Positions 1-6,949 of a DNA stretch of 64,000 bases are shown one piece after another. The notes beneath the pieces were generated by a model, which was not told the origin of the DNA, did no database searches, and saw nothing but the letters and a program-made list of their open reading frames with translations. Source of the DNA: Paenibacillus_AR sp051594765 (lineage in GTDB: Bacteria > Bacillota > Bacilli > Paenibacillales > NBRC-103111); the NCBI RefSeq assembly GCF_051594765.1, contig NZ_JBPPGJ010000023.1, positions 17,403 through 81,402 on the forward strand, in the 5' to 3' direction. How positions within the stretch are numbered: the first letter of the stretch is position 1; every line of letters starts with the position of its first letter. The translations under genes and the position numbers were made by a program.

Positions 1-82
1 AAGGGACGAATGCCAATGGTTTTAGCCGCGCGCGTAATGGTGCATACTAGGCCCAAACCTAAGTGAAGAAAGGGTGGATCAC

Positions 83-610
83 ATGCTGCGGGCCAAATAC
101 AAATACCGGAACCGGATCGACCGGTCCAACAAACCGAAGAAGGAGACGAACCCATTCACGTATGCGCTGAACATCGGGTTGTTCGCAGGCTTGATCTGGG
201 GCGGAGTGAAGCTGATCGAATTCGCCTTGAGCTTCACGGAGATTGTGCCGGGCTTTCTGATCGAGCCGTTTTTCCAGCATGCTTACTTGGTCACTTACAC
301 CGGCTTGGCCTTGGGCTATGCCAGCTTCATCGCTCTCTCCATGATTGCTGCGCTGATCTACGTCCTCCTTCTCCGGAAGCTGAAGGGCCCCTTGCCGGGA
401 TTGGTCTACGGAGCGGCATGGTGGGCTTTGATCTACCTTCTTGTTGGTCCCATGACCCAGATGACGCCGTCGATCATGCAGATGGACCGGAACTCTTTTT
501 ACTCGGACTTGAGCCTCTTCCTATTATGGGGATTGTTCATCGGGTATTCCATCGCGTATGAGTTCACGGATGAGCGGAGCCGCACCTCGCTTCTGCCTAA
601 GCTCCACTGA
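83..610 (+). CDS. yqhR: YqhR-family conserved membrane protein
   Basis: A 175-residue integral membrane protein with about four hydrophobic segments (roughly residues 27-51, 70-100, 108-126 and 148-165) and a basic N-terminus. It precedes aroQ, papA and efp, which is the B. subtilis yqhR position; size and topology agree. No biochemical role is known to me. The ATG at 83 is preferred over the in-frame GTG at 74 because the purine-rich AAAGGGTGG lies about 6 nt before it and overlaps the GTG. The call rests on synteny and topology rather than a diagnostic motif. Confidence 0.75.
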   Translation: MLRAKYKYRNRIDRSNKPKKETNPFTYALNIGLFAGLIWGGVKLIEFALSFTEIVPGFLIEPFFQHAYLVTYTGLALGYASFIALSMIAALIYVLLLRKLKGPLPGLVYGAAWWALIYLLVGPMTQMTPSIMQMDRNSFYSDLSLFLLWGLFIGYSIAYEFTDERSRTSLLPKLH

Positions 611-699
611 TTTAAAGCGCGAACGTTCTCAAAGGCACTTGGAATATGGTAAAATGTACCCGGTAACGAGTCTCTTGCGGAAACCGGGTGATTATAACA

Positions 700-1143
700 A
701 TGAAGCAAATCCTCGTATTGCATGGACCGAATCTGAATATGCTGGGCGTTCGGGAGCCGGGAGTATACGGCAATGTCTCCATGGACGGAATCAACCGCAG
801 GCTGGATGCGGCTGCCGAGGGCTTGGACGTGGCATTGGAATATTTCCAATCCAACCATGAAGGGGCCTTGATCGACCGCATTCACGCCGCTTACGGAACG
901 AAGGACGGAATTCTGATCAATCCCGGCGCATTCACGCATTACAGCTATGCGATCCGGGACGCTTTGGCAGCCGTTGCTTTGCCCGTGGCGGAGGTGCATC
1001 TCTCCAATATTCACAAGCGCGAGACCTTCCGTCACACCTCAGTGACCGCTCCCGTCTGCGTCGGCCAGATCAGCGGGTTCGGAGCTTACAGCTATGAGTT
1101 GGGATTGTTGGCATTAGTCCATTATCTTAAAGAGAACGGGTGA
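700..1143 (+). CDS. aroQ: Type II 3-dehydroquinate dehydratase
   Basis: Converts 3-dehydroquinate to 3-dehydroshikimate in the cytosolic shikimate pathway. The 147-residue product has the type II family length and its landmarks: HGPNLNMLG at the N-terminus, the tyrosine of the EPGVYG loop (the family's catalytic Tyr), NPGAFTHYS for substrate binding, and EVHLSNIHKRE with the active-site His and the following Arg. The ATG at 700 begins at MKQILVLHGPN; the GTG at 688 would add four residues and has no better ribosome binding site. It lies between yqhR and papA as in other Bacilli. Confidence 0.95.
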   Translation: MKQILVLHGPNLNMLGVREPGVYGNVSMDGINRRLDAAAEGLDVALEYFQSNHEGALIDRIHAAYGTKDGILINPGAFTHYSYAIRDALAAVALPVAEVHLSNIHKRETFRHTSVTAPVCVGQISGFGAYSYELGLLALVHYLKENG

Positions 1144-1152
1144 GGATAACCG

Positions 1153-2223
1153 ATGACACAGAGCCGATTGGTGAAACTTCGCAAGGAGCTGGAGGCTCTC
1201 CAGCTGGATGCGCTACTGGTTACGAACAGCTACAACCGCCGTTATATGACGGGCTTTACCGGAACTTCGGGATACGTGCTGATTACGTCGGGGGAGGCGT
1301 ACTTCCTGACCGACTTCCGCTATATGACCCAAGCCGCCCAGCAGGCACCCGACTACAAGATCGTCGAGCATAAGGCCAAGCCTATGGAGACCGTCAAGGA
1401 GCTTCTGGACGGGCTCGGTATCGGACGGCTCGGCTTTGAGCAGCAGGACGTGTCCTACGGCTTGTACAAGAGCTACGGCGAAGACTTGGAAGGAATCGAG
1501 CTGGTTCCGACCACCTTCGTAGTAGAGAAGCTGCGGATGATCAAGGATGAGCAGGAGCTGTCCGTCATGCAGGAGGCTGCCGATCTGGCCGACGCTGCTT
1601 TCACTCACATCCTGGGGTACTTGAAGCCGGGCGTTTCCGAGCTGGAGATCGCACTGGAGCTGGAATTTTTCCTGCGCAGGAACGGTGCCACCTCCACCTC
1701 CTTCGATACGATCATCGCATCCGGCGAACGCTCCGCTCTGCCCCATGGAGTCGCCAGCGAACGGAAATTGGGCATGAACGAATTCGTCAAAATGGACTTC
1801 GGCGCCTTGTATAAGGGCTACTGCTCCGATATTACCCGGACCGTGGTGCTGGGACAGCCCACTGACAAGCACCGGGAAATCTACGGCATCGTCAAGGAAG
1901 CCCAGGAAACCTGCTTGGCCGGACTTCGTCCCGGCATGACCGGCGCGGAAGGGGATGCCTTGGCCCGCGACGTAATCAAGAAAGCCGGCTACGGCGACCG
2001 CTTCGGTCACGGCACCGGCCACAGCTTCGGCCTGCAGATTCATGAGAATCCGCGGCTGTCTCCGACCTGCGACGTTGTCCTGCAGCCGGGCATGACCGTA
2101 ACGGTGGAGCCGGGGATCTACCTGCCGGGCTTCGGCGGGGTCCGCATCGAGGACGATGTGGTGATGACCGAGACCGGGATCCGGGTGCTGACTCATTCGA
2201 CCAAAGAGCTTTTACTGTTGTGA
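1153..2223 (+). CDS. papA: Xaa-Pro aminopeptidase, M24B family (PapA/YqhT)
   Basis: A cytosolic metallopeptidase expected to remove N-terminal residues before proline. The 356-residue protein has a creatinase-like N-terminal half (about 1-125) and a pita-bread M24 catalytic half. Dinuclear metal ligands are visible in order: Asp in KMDFGALYKGYCSD (both aspartates), His in GHGTGHSFG, Glu in VEPGIYLP and Glu in GVRIEDD. It follows aroQ by 9 nt and precedes efp as in B. subtilis. Specificity for Xaa-Pro is inferred from the family and position; other M24B dipeptidases share the fold. Confidence 0.9.
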   Translation: MTQSRLVKLRKELEALQLDALLVTNSYNRRYMTGFTGTSGYVLITSGEAYFLTDFRYMTQAAQQAPDYKIVEHKAKPMETVKELLDGLGIGRLGFEQQDVSYGLYKSYGEDLEGIELVPTTFVVEKLRMIKDEQELSVMQEAADLADAAFTHILGYLKPGVSELEIALELEFFLRRNGATSTSFDTIIASGERSALPHGVASERKLGMNEFVKMDFGALYKGYCSDITRTVVLGQPTDKHREIYGIVKEAQETCLAGLRPGMTGAEGDALARDVIKKAGYGDRFGHGTGHSFGLQIHENPRLSPTCDVVLQPGMTVTVEPGIYLPGFGGVRIEDDVVMTETGIRVLTHSTKELLLL

Positions 2224-2246
2224 CTTGACGGGAATTCTATTATAAT
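2218..2246 (+). promoter_or_regulatory. Sigma-A type promoter for efp
   Basis: TTGTGA at 2218-2223, a 17-nt spacer and a perfect TATAAT at 2241-2246. The -35 box overlaps the last codons of papA, so efp can be transcribed separately from the upstream genes. Pattern match only. Confidence 0.6.
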
Positions 2247-2285
2247 CGTAAGATGTGCAACCAATACCAGGGAGGAACTTGTTGA

Positions 2286-2843
2286 ATGATTTCCGTGAAT
2301 GATTTTCGGACAGGCTTGACTATTGTAAGTGACGGTGATCCGTTTACCGTTATTGAATTCCAACACGTTAAACCGGGTAAAGGGGCCGCATTCGTTCGCT
2401 CCAAGCTGAAGAACCTGAAGAACGGCAATGTGGTAGAGAAAACCTTCCGCGCCGGTGAGACGGTGAGCCGCGCGATCGTAGAGAACCGCGAGACTCAATA
2501 TCTGTATAACAGCGGCAGCGAATATACCTTTATGGACAACGAAACCTATGACCAGTTCAACCTGACCGCCAAGCAGGTAGAGTGGGAGCGTAACTTCCTG
2601 AAGGAGAACATGACCGTCCATTTCGTCAGCTACCAAGGCGAAATTCTGGGCATCAACCTGCCGAACAGCGTCGAGCTGGAAGTGACCGAGACCGAGCCGG
2701 GCATCAAGGGCAACACCGCTACCGGTGCCACCAAGAACGCTACGCTTGAGACCGGCCTGAATGTTCAGGTGCCGCTGTTTATCAACCAAGGCGACCGTCT
2801 CCTGATCGACACCCGGGACGGCCATTACATCTCTCGTGCATAA
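2286..2843 (+). CDS. efp: Elongation factor P
   Basis: Binds ribosomes stalled at polyproline stretches, between the P and E sites, and promotes peptide bond formation. The 185-residue length is standard for the three-domain (KOW plus two OB) protein. The domain I loop reads VKPGKG with Lys32 at its tip, the position that in B. subtilis EF-P carries a 5-aminopentanol modification. The ATG follows GGGAGGAACTTGTTGA. A strong rho-independent terminator follows, so this is probably a one-gene unit or the end of the aroQ-papA-efp operon. Confidence 0.97.
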   Translation: MISVNDFRTGLTIVSDGDPFTVIEFQHVKPGKGAAFVRSKLKNLKNGNVVEKTFRAGETVSRAIVENRETQYLYNSGSEYTFMDNETYDQFNLTAKQVEWERNFLKENMTVHFVSYQGEILGINLPNSVELEVTETEPGIKGNTATGATKNATLETGLNVQVPLFINQGDRLLIDTRDGHYISRA

Positions 2844-2878
2844 TCCATAAGCACACCGTCTGGCTAGGCGGTGACGAG

Positions 2879-2913
2879 CCCCCGGAATCGATTCTCGAAT
2901 CCGGGGGTTTTTT
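2879..2913 (+). terminator. Rho-independent terminator after efp
   Basis: A 13-bp stem (one mismatch) with a TTC loop: left arm 2879-2891 starting CCCCCGGA, right arm 2895-2907, followed directly by six T. A smaller CACCG/CGGTG hairpin lies just upstream at about 2853-2872. Confidence 0.9.
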
Positions 2914-2947
2914 GGCTTTCCATCGCGATTCCTTCTAGAAAAGTTTA

Positions 2948-2976
2948 TAGGCAGTAACCGGTTTTGGTGCTATAAT
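2948..2976 (+). promoter_or_regulatory. Sigma-A type promoter for lysC
   Basis: TAGGCA at 2948-2953, a 17-nt spacer and TATAAT at 2971-2976. Transcription would begin near 2983 and leave a leader of about 110 nt before the chosen lysC start. The leader can form a terminal stem (GGACGC near 3003 with GCGTCC near 3060) and holds a direct repeat of CTTTAGC. I do not recognise it as a lysine riboswitch. Confidence 0.55.
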
Positions 2977-3093
2977 AGATCAATGATTGCCGAACCCCGG
3001 TCAGGACGCTTTAGCACTTTAGCGCGCGGCCATGGAGGGAGCGGCAGACCGGGCGGTTCGCGTCCGAGGAGCTTAGGTAGGGAGTGTTGTGCG

Positions 3094-4347
3094 TTGTCGT
3101 TAATCGTGATGAAATTCGGCGGCAGTTCCGTAGGTACACCCGAGCGCATGAAACGGGTGGCTCAGCGGATCGTTGACCGCAAACGGGAAGGGCATCAATG
3201 TGTCGTCGTTGTTTCCGCTATGGGAGATACGACGGACGATCTGATCGATCTGTCCAAACAAATCTGTGATGTGGCTCCTCCCGCTCGTGAGATGGATATG
3301 CTCCTGACCACCGGGGAACAGGTATCCGTGGCCCTCTTGTCGATGGCCATCCACAGCCTCGGGGAGAGCGCCATGTCTTATACCGGTTGGCAGACCGGCA
3401 TATATACGGAAGCTGTTCACAGCAAAGCGCGCATCAGCCGCATCGAGCCCCATCGGGTGTTGGCGGCGCTGGAATCGGGGAACGTGGTAATCGTCGCCGG
3501 CTTCCAGGGCATGACCGAGGGCGGCGAGATCACGACTCTTGGCCGCGGCGGTTCAGACACCACCGCGGTTGCAGTGGCAGCCGCCATCAAGGCGGACCTG
3601 TGCGAGATCTACACGGACGTGGACGGAGTCTATTCAACGGATCCGCGGATCGTGAAGTGCGCCCGCAAGCTGAACGAAATCTCGTACGACGAGATGCTGG
3701 AGCTGGCCAACCTTGGCGCAGCCGTCCTGCATCCCCGCGCCGTCGAGTGCGCGAAGCACAATCAGGTCCGGCTCGTCGTCCGGTCCAGCTTCAACAATAA
3801 CGAAGGAACGCATGTCAAGGAGGAAGCCGCCATGGAGCAAGGAATCGTAGTCCGGGGAATCGCATATGACAAGAATGTTGCCCGCATCAGCCTGTTGGGA
3901 GTTCCGGAGAAGCCGGGTCAGCTGGCCAAGGTCTTCACCGCCCTCGCCAAGGAGCAGATCGATGTGGACATCATCGTTCAGGGCGGCGTTCAGGATCTGG
4001 CTGATTTCTCCTTCACCGTAGGCTCCGACGACCTGGAGAAGGCGATGGCGATCATCGAGAGCATCAAGCCGGTGATCGAATACAAGCAGGTCACCTCCCA
4101 GACCGGCCTCCTGAAGGTGTCCATCGTGGGCGCCGGCATGGTGAGCAACCCGGGCGTTGCCGCCAAAATGTTCGAGGCCATCTCCGACCTCGGCATCAGC
4201 ATCAACATGGTCAGCACCTCCGAGATCAAGATCTCCTGCGTGATCGTGAACGAGCGGCTGAACGAGGTCATCCAAGCGCTGCACACCGCCTACGGCCTGG
4301 ACACCGACTCCACCGCTTTCGTCGGCGGGCCGCAGGATCGTAGATAA
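3094..4347 (+). CDS. lysC: Aspartate kinase, lysine-pathway type with internal beta-subunit start
   Basis: Phosphorylates L-aspartate, the first step to diaminopimelate (peptidoglycan, dipicolinate), lysine, threonine and methionine. The 417-residue product starts at TTG 3094, giving LSLIVMKFGGSSVG with the kinase KFGG motif; GGGAGTG lies 7 nt before it. An upstream in-frame ATG at 2983 would add a 37-residue Arg/Gly-rich tail of no family character, so it is not used. The kinase domain spans about 1-240, with two ACT regulatory domains after it (VSIVGAGMVSNPGVAA and SEIKISCVI are typical). Which end product controls it cannot be read from sequence. Confidence 0.92.
   Translation: MSLIVMKFGGSSVGTPERMKRVAQRIVDRKREGHQCVVVVSAMGDTTDDLIDLSKQICDVAPPAREMDMLLTTGEQVSVALLSMAIHSLGESAMSYTGWQTGIYTEAVHSKARISRIEPHRVLAALESGNVVIVAGFQGMTEGGEITTLGRGGSDTTAVAVAAAIKADLCEIYTDVDGVYSTDPRIVKCARKLNEISYDEMLELANLGAAVLHPRAVECAKHNQVRLVVRSSFNNNEGTHVKEEAAMEQGIVVRGIAYDKNVARISLLGVPEKPGQLAKVFTALAKEQIDVDIIVQGGVQDLADFSFTVGSDDLEKAMAIIESIKPVIEYKQVTSQTGLLKVSIVGAGMVSNPGVAAKMFEAISDLGISINMVSTSEIKISCVIVNERLNEVIQALHTAYGLDTDSTAFVGGPQDRR
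3832..4347 (+). CDS. lysC: Aspartate kinase beta subunit, internal in-frame start in lysC
   Basis: An ATG inside lysC at 3832 is preceded by AAGGAGG with a spacing of 8 nt, a near-ideal ribosome binding site. Translation from it would give a 171-residue ACT-only protein beginning MEQGIVVRGIAYD. B. subtilis LysC is known to make an alpha2beta2 enzyme whose beta subunit comes from an internal start with a very similar beginning (MEQ...VRGIA). The internal start is seen in the sequence; its use here is inferred. Confidence 0.65.
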   Translation: MEQGIVVRGIAYDKNVARISLLGVPEKPGQLAKVFTALAKEQIDVDIIVQGGVQDLADFSFTVGSDDLEKAMAIIESIKPVIEYKQVTSQTGLLKVSIVGAGMVSNPGVAAKMFEAISDLGISINMVSTSEIKISCVIVNERLNEVIQALHTAYGLDTDSTAFVGGPQDRR

Positions 4348-4384
4348 GAAGATTCGAATAATCGCAATTCGACGTGAAGTACAT

Positions 4385-4427
4385 GCCGCTAGTCTCCTTT
4401 TGGGAGGCTAGCGGCGTTATTTTTTTC
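4385..4427 (+). terminator. Rho-independent terminator after lysC
   Basis: GCCGCTAG at 4385-4392 pairs with CTAGCGGC at 4408-4415, with a further CTCC/GGAG inside, followed by a T-rich run. It separates lysC from the nuclease-like gene, whose ribosome binding site follows immediately. Confidence 0.85.
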
Positions 4428-4444
4428 AAGGAGAGTGGTAGGGT

Positions 4445-5116
4445 ATGGGGTTCGATGCAGAATACGAGAGGTTTATTCTGGAACAAACCGAGGGGATGGG
4501 GAAAGAGGAGAAGGAATGCTTCCATAAACGGCACGGTCATGCATCCCGCTTGTTTTTGGAGCAGGTTTGGTGGCCCGCCTTCGGACATTTTGACTATCTC
4601 TATGCTGAGTATGAGGTGGAGGATTTCAAGGACGGAACCCGGTACTTGGATTTTGCATATATCCGTGATCCTTACCGAGTCAATATCGAAATCGATGGGT
4701 ACCATCCGCATCAAAGAGACGTGTCACGATGGCAGTTCAGCGATCACTTGAACAGACAAAACCATATGGTGCTGGACGGGTGGAAGGTGTATCGATTTTC
4801 CTATGATGACATCAAAGATTCGCCTCGCCGTTGTCAGCAGTTTCTACAGCAAATGTTGGGGAAGTACTACGGAAACGGCCCGCTTCCAGAGCTCAGTATG
4901 AAGGAGAGGGAGATCTTGAGGTTGGCATTACTGTCCAAGGGACCAATTCGGCCAGTCGATATGAAGAAGCACTTACAGGTAGGTAAGCTTCAGATACGAT
5001 CAATATTGGCGGGATTGATGGTAAAAGGATTGTTGCAGTCATGCTCAGAAGGGACTAGAATCAACCGATACATGATCACTCCCACATGGAGAGGGTTGCT
5101 GCAGGATATAAAATGA
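4445..5116 (+). CDS. DUF559-like (Vsr/REase-fold) protein with C-terminal winged helix
   Basis: Function unknown; 223 residues. Residues 67-122 read like the DUF559/very-short-patch-repair endonuclease core: Asp69 in YLDF, then Glu82-Ile-Asp84-Gly, an Asp/Arg/Asn-containing helix, then DGWKVYRFSYDDI. That order (D, ExDG, R..L..GW.V.RF) is the PD-(D/E)XK-like pattern of that group. Residues 150-223 look like a winged helix-turn-helix (REILRLALLSKGPIRPVDM ...). Together they suggest a DNA-acting nuclease or nicking protein, but no substrate is shown. Its stop codon lies within the outer arm of the first hairpin of the repeat array that follows. Confidence 0.6.
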   Translation: MGFDAEYERFILEQTEGMGKEEKECFHKRHGHASRLFLEQVWWPAFGHFDYLYAEYEVEDFKDGTRYLDFAYIRDPYRVNIEIDGYHPHQRDVSRWQFSDHLNRQNHMVLDGWKVYRFSYDDIKDSPRRCQQFLQQMLGKYYGNGPLPELSMKEREILRLALLSKGPIRPVDMKKHLQVGKLQIRSILAGLMVKGLLQSCSEGTRINRYMITPTWRGLLQDIK

Positions 5117-5525
5117 AGGCCACCAGAGGCCTTCATTCTGGAGCAAAGCCGGTTAGTGTGAAATCAAGGCTACGGATGGCCTTCAATCGGCGGGACCCCA
5201 GGGTTTCGAGCGGATACGAAGGAACGAAGGCCACCAGAGGCCTTCATTCTGGAGCAAAGCCGGTTAGTGTGAAACCAAGGCCACGGATGGCCTTCAATTG
5301 GCGGGACCCCAGGGGTTCGAGCGGATAAGAGGGAATGAAGGTCAACAGAGGCCTTCATTCTGGAGCAAAGCCGGTTAGTGTGAAACCAAGGCCACGGATG
5401 GCCTTCAATTGGCGGGAACCCAGGGTTTCGAGCGGATACGAGGGAATGAAGGCCACCAGAGGCCTTCATTCCAGAGCAAAGTCGGTTAGTGTCAAACAAA
5501 GGCCACGGATGGCCTTCAATCAGCG
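5112..5525 (+). repeat. Tandem array of 111-nt units, each with two hairpins
   Basis: Four contiguous units start at 5115, 5226, 5337 and 5448 (exactly 111 nt apart); the last is cut short near 5525. Each unit has hairpin 1, GAAGGCC-ACCAGA-GGCCTTC, whose stem reaches 10 bp in unit 1 and 12 bp in unit 4, and hairpin 2, AAGGCCA-CGGA-TGGCCTT. The two share the GGCCTTCA arm. Between them lies a conserved segment containing GGAGCAAAGCCGGTTAGTGT. There are no unique spacers. Units differ at a handful of bases. The period is a multiple of three, which keeps reading frames open on both strands by chance. Confidence 0.9.
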
Positions 5526-5540
5526 CCCCCTGCACACAAC

Positions 5541-5578
5541 GAAGCCCCCAACCACGGAACCGTGATGTTGGGGGCTTC
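5541..5578. terminator. Bidirectional terminator between the repeat array and ytwI
   Basis: GAAGCCCCCAAC at 5541-5552 pairs perfectly with GTTGGGGGCTTC at 5567-5578, with a nested CACG/CGTG. It lies between convergent genes and 5 nt from the ytwI stop, so it can end transcripts from both sides. T-runs are short on both strands. Confidence 0.75.
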
Positions 5579-5582
5579 TTCA

Positions 5583-6038
5583 TCATCTGAAGAAAAATTG
5601 GCCGATTTTCAGCAGCATGGCGGTGATGCCGGCGGCCATCAGCGGGCCGACGGGGATGCCCCGGAGGAAGATAATCCCGAAGATGGAGCCGATGACGAGA
5701 CCGACGATCAGTTGGGGATCGAATTTCAGCAGATCCAAGCCCTTGCCGTTCATCCAGGTGGCGAGTCCGCCTCCAACGAGGGCGATGATCCCAGGCCAGG
5801 TCGTGAAGACCGAGGTAACGTCCCGGAGCTGGATCTTCTCGCTGGCGAACGGCACCAGCACACCCATTGTCAGGAACAGGAGCCCCAGCTCCAGCCCGCG
5901 CCGCTCGATCGTCGGAAGATACCGTTCCAGGCTGATCAATTTGATGGCCAACAAGACGCATGCCGCCGTCGTAATGATATGCGAACGGCCCAGCATCCCG
6001 ATGATGATTAAGATGACAAGCAGCACATTGCCATTCAT
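5583..6038 (-). CDS. ytwI: DUF441-family membrane protein (YtwI-like)
   Basis: A 151-residue, very hydrophobic protein with about four membrane segments: N-terminal VLLVILIIIGMLG, a second with LLFLTMGVLVPF, a third with GIIALVGGGLATW and a C-terminal pair around LIVGLVIGSIFGIIFL. The motif MGVLVPFASEKI and the GxGLD linker are characteristic of DUF441. No function is established. It stands alone on the minus strand, with comB further upstream on the same strand. Confidence 0.85.
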   Translation of the reverse strand: MNGNVLLVILIIIGMLGRSHIITTAACVLLAIKLISLERYLPTIERRGLELGLLFLTMGVLVPFASEKIQLRDVTSVFTTWPGIIALVGGGLATWMNGKGLDLLKFDPQLIVGLVIGSIFGIIFLRGIPVGPLMAAGITAMLLKIGQFFFR

Positions 6039-6191
6039 AGATCGGATTACCCCTTGTCCTTAGGATTTACGATTCATTCTATGTGGGACAAAGGGTTTTA
6101 GAACGACGAATGCGCGCCCCCGCCATATGATAACAAAACAACAAAAGGCCCCACGCCCATCCAAGCGCGTACAGGCCCCTCTCTTAACACC

Positions 6192-6917
6192 TTATGGCTT
6201 CGCTGCCACACCGGCGGGAACCAGCATCCCGTCCCGGAGCACCGGTACCACATCATAGACGTTGGTACGGGCGCAATATTCGATGTCGGGCTTGAAGCCC
6301 AGCCGGATCAGCCGGTTGCCGTTGGAGCAGGTCAAGAGCGCCTCCGTCAGCCGGTTCCGGTTCTGCAGATAGCACGCCTGCATGGCCAGCCCGAAGTCGC
6401 CGATCTCTACTCCGCCCGACAGCCTCTGCAGCTCCTCCACCAGCATTCCGGCGCATAAGCCGTCCTCCAGCGAGAACACATCCTGGGTGCCCGAGCAGAG
6501 CACCGTCACATCCCTGCCGATGGCGAGCGCCGCCTCCGCACACGCGGTGACGTTCAAGAGCGAGCAGGCGATAACGGTTTGGGCCCGCTGGGCTTTCTGA
6601 ATCGCACGGGTACCGTTGGTGGTGGTCATCAGAATTCGCTTGCCGGCGACTTCTTCACCCATATACTCAAACGGTGAATTGCCCAGGTCGAAGCCGGCCA
6701 GCTTCCGGCAGTTCCGCTCACCGCCCAACAGATCCCCGGGGGCATGCAGGCTCTTGGCCTGCTGGACGGTTTCCACGGGCACGATGCCCGGACAACCGTG
6801 CGCAAGTCCCGTTACCATATTGCTCGTGGCGCGGAGTACGTCGATGACCAGCACCGTCTTTCCGGCCAAGTCCTCCGAACGGGCTTCGATCACACTCGCG
6901 ATAACCTCGATCTGCAT
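6192..6917 (-). CDS. comB: 2-phosphosulfolactate phosphatase
   Basis: Hydrolyses (R)-2-phospho-3-sulfolactate to 3-sulfolactate; Mg-dependent ComB family. The 241-residue protein shows the family features VIDVLRATSNM near the N-terminus, the GERN segment, SPFEY, and TTTNGTRA. The start at 6917 (MQIEVIAS) is chosen over 6935 because the minus-strand GAGGAGGGG lies 4 nt before it. comA is directly upstream (32 nt), so the pair makes sulfolactate from phosphoenolpyruvate and sulfite. In Bacillus, sulfolactate is a known spore constituent; in archaea the same steps lead to coenzyme M. Confidence 0.93.
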   Translation of the reverse strand: MQIEVIASVIEARSEDLAGKTVLVIDVLRATSNMVTGLAHGCPGIVPVETVQQAKSLHAPGDLLGGERNCRKLAGFDLGNSPFEYMGEEVAGKRILMTTTNGTRAIQKAQRAQTVIACSLLNVTACAEAALAIGRDVTVLCSGTQDVFSLEDGLCAGMLVEELQRLSGGVEIGDFGLAMQACYLQNRNRLTEALLTCSNGNRLIRLGFKPDIEYCARTNVYDVVPVLRDGMLVPAGVAAKP

Positions 6918-6949
6918 CCTGCCCCTCCTCATCAACTCCTAAGAATCGC

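Noticed and set aside
43..49. CATACTA, a sigma-G type -10 sequence before yqhR
   Set aside because: No matching -35 at about 18 nt upstream within the window.
1213..2196. A 327-codon minus-strand open frame opposite papA
   Set aside because: High-GC shadow frame; papA on the plus strand has all catalytic residues.
2983..3093. Lysine riboswitch (L box) and a longer lysC start at ATG 2983
   Set aside because: No L-box sequence landmarks were seen, the leader is too short, and the ATG 2983 extension is not family-like while TTG 3094 has a good ribosome binding site.
5112..5525. CRISPR array
   Set aside because: Units are contiguous and identical apart from point changes, with no unique spacers and no cas genes nearby.
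5170..5961. A 263-codon minus-strand open frame through the repeat array and into ytwI
   Set aside because: It stays open because the unit length is a multiple of three; it runs antisense to the repeats and in another frame over ytwI, has no ribosome binding site, and its composition follows the hairpins.
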